Of a stretch of DNA of 64,000 nt, positions 60,295-64,000 are shown in pieces. The notes under the pieces are model-generated. The model was not told where the DNA came from, did not search any database, and worked only from the letters and a program-made list of their open reading frames with translations. The stretch is taken from contig OY752145.1 of assembly GCA_963573315.1 (NCBI GenBank), positions 744,001-808,000 on the forward strand, read 5' to 3'. Numbering within the stretch: position 1 is the first letter of the stretch; the number at the start of each line of letters is the position of its first letter. The position numbers were made by a program, and so were the translations under genes. Origin of the DNA: Entomortierella parvispora (taxonomy: Eukaryota; Mortierellomycota; Mortierellomycetes; Mortierellales; Mortierellaceae).

Positions 60295-60996
60295 TCAACG
60301 GCCAGGGGTTTGGGGGACATTTGAGTTTCCGCGTGGGACGGTGGGCCTAGGTGGCTGCGCGATGGTTCGATCAAGAGAGGGAGAAGCCCACCTTTTCTTG
60401 GAGAGAGGGCTGGCTTCAGCGTCGAGACGTCTCTTCCACGAGACACACTAAACATTTTCAAGCAGTTCGTTTGTCAATAATAATTCATGGTTATTAATAC
60501 ACAGAGTGAAGACGCGTTGCCGAAAGCAACTTACAGGGGATGTTGGAGGGGCCATTTCAACCAAGTCGTCTTCGTGATTCCAAAAGCGAGTGTTGGACGG
60601 TGAAACCAGAGCGTCATCTTCGTCGTCCCAACAATGAGGGCCGAAGGGTGAAGCCAGAGCATCGTGTTCATCGTCCCAAAAGTGAGAGAGGGCTGGCGAA
60701 GCCAGAGTGTCGTCTTCGTTAACCCAAACACGGGGTTCGGGCAGCATTTCTTGAGAACCTGTGGTGTCTTCTTTATCGCTAATTTGATCGCTGTAAAGAT
60801 CGAGTCCAGAGTTCTTGTCGAAGTCGAGACTCTTGGATGACTCACAGTCTGAAGGACTACTTGGGCCTTCGTCAGCGGTTTGACAGTCGTCGTCGCTGGA
60901 AGACTCGTCACTCTGACTGCGGTCTGCTCCGTCAGAGGAGTGAGGATCTTCCTCAAGTCCGAGGAGGTGAGCAGGCTTGGGGGAGGGGTTGTTCAT
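60295..60996 (-). CDS. Hypothetical acidic protein with Trp-acidic repeats, probably truncated
   Basis: Two exons on the minus strand: 60996-60535, with a CCT|GTAAGT donor, and 60447-60295; about 204 residues. It begins MNNPSPKPAHLLGLEEDP, has a Ser/Asp/Glu-rich stretch, and then four imperfect repeats of about 19 residues on the pattern W-x-(N/D)-E-D-D-x-L-x-S-P (VWVNEDDTLASP, FWDDEHDALASP, CWDDEDDALVSP, FWNHEDDLVEM). Exon 2 is basic (WKRRLDAEASPLSKKRW) and ends at TGA in QTPGR. The same frame then stays open for about 132 codons to 59899, with more TPG motifs (QTPGHR, RTPGSH, RTPGNR), so the TGA may be a nonsense mutation. Function unknown; it could be the N-terminal part of the adjacent hAT element. 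Confidence 0.4.
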
Positions 60997-61370
60997 CGGT
61001 AGGGGATCAGGCAGAGCGGGGCAGGGCTTGGAAAGGAGATGAGCGGTAGAGTGGTGAAGCAAAGTGAAGCACCAGGCCCATCAGTTTTTTACCTTTGCAG
61101 CAATATTGTGGTCGATAGATGTTCAGTTTACCATTGGCCGTCAGCCTCACTGGTAGAGTCTTGGAAGCCGGGCAAGAGAGTTGAGCTACCTTTGACTACA
61201 AAGCTGAAGTATTCGGGCGCAAAGGAGATCGGCACCGGGTAACCTGGTAGCGGACTTCAGAGTAAAAGAACGGCCTCTGGATCGGATGCAAGGCGTTGGA
61301 CAAGGAAAGCTTTGTAGGTGTTCCCGTTTGCACATCCCGTTTGCATATACCACATGACTGACGTCGGGCC

Positions 61371-61551
61371 GAGAACGCTTTCTCCTTTTTTTACGAATGA
61401 TTGAGAAATGAAGGAAAGACCGAGAGCATTGATGGAGACAGAAGAGGCGAGGAGGACAGGTGAGAATGCTTTCTCCTTTTTTACGAATGATTGAGAAATG
61501 AAGGGAAGACCGAGAGCATTGATGGAAACAGAAGAGGCGAGGAGGACAGAT
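61371..61551. repeat. Tandem duplication, unit about 91 bp
   Basis: 61371-61461 and 61462-61551 are near-identical (GAGAA(C/T)GCTTTCTCC..., ending GGCGAGGAGGACAG), differing at a few bases and by one or two T in a T run. Confidence 0.9.
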
Positions 61552-61606
61552 GAACAGCCCATTGGACCATGAGCTGAATAGCCAACCCATTGGACAATGA
61601 GATGTA

Positions 61607-61635
61607 CACGAAAACGATGTACCGGTACACGAAAA
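61607..61635 (+). promoter_or_regulatory. Paired CACGAAAA elements (SCB-like)
   Basis: CACGAAAA at 61607-61614 and again at 61628-61635, exactly 21 bases apart, both within a TACACGAAAAC context. This matches the yeast SCB consensus CACGAAA bound by Swi4-type APSES factors. They lie about 270-295 bases upstream of ELF1. Functional use is inference. Confidence 0.35.
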
Positions 61636-61799
61636 CTACAGTAGAAAGGGGGACGCGTCGGGCCTACAAACTCCTCAGGGACAAACGGGACGCACCCCAC
61701 ATTGGTCCAGGCTCTTGTCTGCACTTTTGTTTGACGGCGGTTCCGTAACAAGTGCGACCACATTTTTCCTGCAGTCACACCACTCGGCAGTTCTGGCAA

Positions 61800-61827
61800 G
61801 CATGCACAGCAGACAGACAAGCAAGAA
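61800..61827 (+). repeat. Right copy of the 28-bp direct repeat
   Basis: Identical in all 28 positions to 49516-49543, same orientation, 73 bases before the ELF1 start codon. Confidence 0.9.
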
Positions 61828-61900
61828 TGTCTCTTTCATTTCTGTTCCTCCCCTTCTTCTCTCCTCCTTCTATTTTCGAATCCAAATCCTCACTCTAGCC

Positions 61901-62593
61901 ATGGGAAAGAGAAAGAGTAGTTCACGCAAGCCCGCAGGCCGAGTCAAGAAAACCCTTGACACCCAATTTGACTGCGTCTCATGCTTCCACGAAAAGTCCA
62001 TCAACTGCAAGCTGTAAGGAGTCAGCCAATACGTCCTTGTCTTGACTGTTACCCAGATCTCGATCTGTCAGACATGCTTGTCTTTCCTCTTCCATTGCGA
62101 CAGGATACAACAGGAGCACAGCAATGAAATCAGCTGCAGGTGCCTGATTCAAACCCATCGCTCTGGACTCTGGGAATCTAACCATTAATCCCTCCTCATC
62201 CCTCCTTTTTAGTGATTTTGACCAAAAAGTAGGCCACCTGCAATGCCGTATGTGCGGTGTCACTTTTACTTGTGCGATTAATTGTAAGAGCTCATATTCG
62301 TTAATGGTCGCGGACTTTGTGTACACTCTGCGCATCTGGTTCCAAGCATTAAGTATGTCCTTTTGTTTCGTTCTGTAGATCTTAGCCACGCCGTTGACGT
62401 TTACCACGACTGGATCGACGCTTGCGAGACCGTTAACGCCTCTGCTAAAGCGGCAAAGTCAGCTGCCCAGGATAAAGACAGGGATGATCGTGGAAGTAGT
62501 CGTCGGGATCGTGATGACCGGGATGATGGCGGCTCAAGCTCAAGGAGAAGCAAACCATACGACCGTTATGACGACGACGAGGATGATTACTAA
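61901..62593 (+). CDS. ELF1: Transcription elongation factor Elf1 (ELOF1)
   Basis: Three exons: 61901-62013, 62213-62283, 62379-62593; about 132 residues. It starts MGKRKSSSRKPAGRVKK, the invariant basic N-terminus, followed by LDTQFDCVSC, then CRMCGVTF: four Cys forming the zinc ribbon. NYLSHAVDVYHDWIDACE is the conserved C-terminal part of the fold, joined across intron 2. Elf1 rides with RNA polymerase II and helps passage through nucleosomes; it also promotes transcription-coupled repair (family knowledge). Beyond the fold comes an Asp/Arg/Ser-rich tail of about 45 residues ending DDDEDDY. Yeast Elf1 has an acidic tail too, while the human protein (83 residues) lacks it. The start is fixed by the MGKRKS motif. 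Confidence 0.95.
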
Positions 62594-62886
62594 ATGACAT
62601 GACCCTCGGAACTTTTCTTCCTGAGCATGGAGGAATAGAGTCGTTAGCAAAGCTCTTTTACATTCAATCATCTTTGTCCCTACCCATCCTCTCTTTTCTG
62701 TCCTGCAGAGCTAATGCCAGCAAACTTTGTACAATACAACATATATATCTCGAAAAAGAATGCCTGAGTAGTTTTATTGAGCTGGACTATGGAGTAAAAA
62801 CAGATATAGCCTACTGGGATCAATCAAGGGACGACTCTTTGTCATGAGGAGGCTCGTGTTGCGGTGAATGTCCTTCCTTCACCTGA

Positions 62887-64000
62887 CTATAGACTGTCAA
62901 AGTAACCTCTCTCACGATGATAGTAACCTTCAGTATTGTCAGATGGACTCTGTTGATTGCCCACTCCTGTCTGAGGATGACGGTCTTGTTCGGGACAGAG
63001 GGGCTGGGCTAGAAATGTAAATCCTTGAAAGTGGCGGCGACGGTCGCAATTTGCATTGTGTTCTTGATCTGAGGGCGAGGCTCCTTGAGAATGGCGGCCG
63101 TAACCCTCACCTGGATAGACTGAAGGTTGATTTGAGGGCCATCTTTGCAGAAGAGGTTGTTGGTAATGATCTGCGTTAGTTGGCTGGGGAAGTCTAGGGT
63201 AATATCGGCAGTCATCGTACGGTCCCGGGTGTGAACGGTAGTCCATCCGCGCTCGAGGAGCGGTGCTGTCGGATGAGAGCCAAGGAGATGATTGGTCGCG
63301 AATGGTGGCCAACGTACTGAAACCGGCCGTGGTCAGAGATGCCTCGTCTCTTGAATACATCTCTGTCTCTTTCTCGTCTTGATAGTCGCCATCAATCAGC
63401 AACACACTCCTTCCCTGTGGGTCATTTTCGGGCTGAGTATGAGATGAATTGAAAGGGTGCTCTTGAATAGGTTGGTCCCCAGTCGCAGTGTAAATTGACT
63501 CCTTCGTTGGAGGTGAGGATGCGAATAATGAAGCTGGAGAGGGCGATGTGATCATGGCTGCTTCCGGAGAAAGAAAGAGGATAGAGCCACTATGTGTCGT
63601 GCGTTGGTGGGTAATCAGACGGGCAAGCTGAGTATAAGTCGCTCCACAGCGGTCATAGCGGCAAACATAGGGACGAAGACCTTGGTCTGTGTGTACGACA
63701 CGGTGATGGGAAAGAGATGAAGACTATTCATATGGATATGAGGATAAAAGATGGGCAGTTCATAGTAAGTGAGGTGTGTTCATTATGGTACCGCATTGAG
63801 AGACATGTTTGCGCCTTCTGCACTGCGTACAGTATGAAAGGACTTCTCACAGCCCTTATAGCCTGCCGAAGAAATGACAAAGCGAACAGCATTGACAAGG
63901 GTCAGTCGCAATGTGAAGAAGCAAGCAATCCAACAAGCGCTGACGCTGCTTACCACAGAGGTACGGCGGTTTGCCCAAGTGGATCCGAAAGTGAGCTGAG
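62887..64000 (-). CDS. C2H2 zinc-finger protein, 3' part (continues beyond window)
   Basis: Three exons are visible on the minus strand: one from the window edge to 63954 (HFRIHLGKPPYLC), 63862-63831 (GYKGCEKSFHT) and 63723-62887. Joined in frame they give the end of one finger, with the linker HLGKPPYLC; a second finger with C-x4-C and H-x3-4-H spacing (GCEKSFHTSSSLSHHRVVHT); and a third (YVCRYDRCGATYTQLARLI then THQRTTHSG). The third finger is followed by about 230 residues rich in Ser, Pro, Gln, Tyr and Asp without a known domain. Tandem fingers with TGEKP-like linkers indicate a sequence-specific DNA-binding protein; the target is unknown. The start codon and upstream fingers are outside the window. 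Confidence 0.8.

Larger units (their letters stand above)
60997..61900. other. Distal upstream region of ELF1, no gene seen
   Basis: No supported coding sequence. It contains a 91-bp tandem duplication (61371-61551), two copies of CCCATTGGACCATGAG-like sequence, paired CACGAAAA elements, and the right copy of the 28-bp repeat. The last 70 bases before the ELF1 ATG are C/T-rich. Confidence 0.5.

Noticed and set aside
61186-61820. Minus-strand frames with a repeated Cys-rich segment
   Set aside because: The apparent repeat is the 91-bp tandem duplication read through; nothing outside it resembles a protein domain.
49516-61827. Long terminal repeats of a single large retrotransposon
   Set aside because: The bracketing repeats are only 28 bp, lack TG...CA ends, and the interior does not form one element in one orientation.
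1-64000. tRNA, rRNA or CRISPR loci
   Set aside because: I scanned for GGTTCGA-type B boxes with matching cloverleaf context and for regularly spaced short repeats; none was convincing. The one regular array has 227-bp units without spacers. A covariance-model scan would be decisive.

Overview
The window looks like chromosomal DNA from a filamentous, early-diverging fungus, most likely Mortierellaceae (Mucoromycota). This is an inference: every gene is eukaryotic, short GT-AG introns are frequent, intergenic gaps are compact, and the set combines fungal markers (Mbp1-type APSES factor, Mip1-type DNA polymerase gamma with a C-terminal extension, TRA1) with a gene absent from yeasts (a WDR81-type BEACH protein). 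There are no operons, CRISPR arrays or recognisable rRNA or tRNA genes.

Bases 1-49,500 and 61,830-64,000 are ordinary gene-dense chromosome. In order: a Sac7/Bag7-like RhoGAP (+, 663-4447); a Ser-rich unknown protein (-, 4522-6725); TRA1 of SAGA/NuA4 (+, 7600-20241), with an 8.9-kb exon and a Gln-rich insertion; an FAD monooxygenase (+, 21906-24980); an Mbp1-type cell-cycle transcription factor (-, 25060-27489); a TBC1D13-like Rab GAP (+, 28167-31649); the mitochondrial ADP/ATP carrier (+, 32222-33621); an FNBP4-like protein (-, 34009-35580); the WDR81 homologue with 18 exons (+, 35846-43038); a gamma-butyrobetaine-type dioxygenase (+, 43232-44837); mitochondrial DNA polymerase gamma (-, 44987-49317); then, past the accessory block, elongation factor Elf1 (+, 61901-62593) and the 3' part of a C2H2 zinc-finger gene (-, 62887 to the window end). 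I assembled exon models by hand; the gene models listed as intact keep frame across all junctions.

Bases 49,516-61,827 are different: about 12.3 kb of accessory DNA between DNA polymerase gamma and Elf1, delimited by two identical 28-bp direct repeats. It holds remnants of two effector-like genes, a decayed DDE transposase, a 227-bp minisatellite, one apparently intact seven-exon gene with a PD-(D/E)XK nuclease-like motif and a (TDAE)n minisatellite, a truncated Ty3/gypsy gag-protease fragment, a decayed hAT transposase and a broken hypothetical gene. Removing it would leave the polymerase and Elf1 sharing a divergent promoter of about 300 bp, similar to other gaps here. This island, and its nuclease-like gene, is the most novel part of the window.

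Functional links are modest. Several genes serve mitochondria (ADP/ATP carrier, DNA polymerase gamma, probably the dioxygenase), two serve endomembrane traffic (TBC GAP, WDR81), and three serve transcription (TRA1, Mbp1-type factor, Elf1). Their proximity does not imply co-regulation, except possibly for divergent pairs sharing one promoter.
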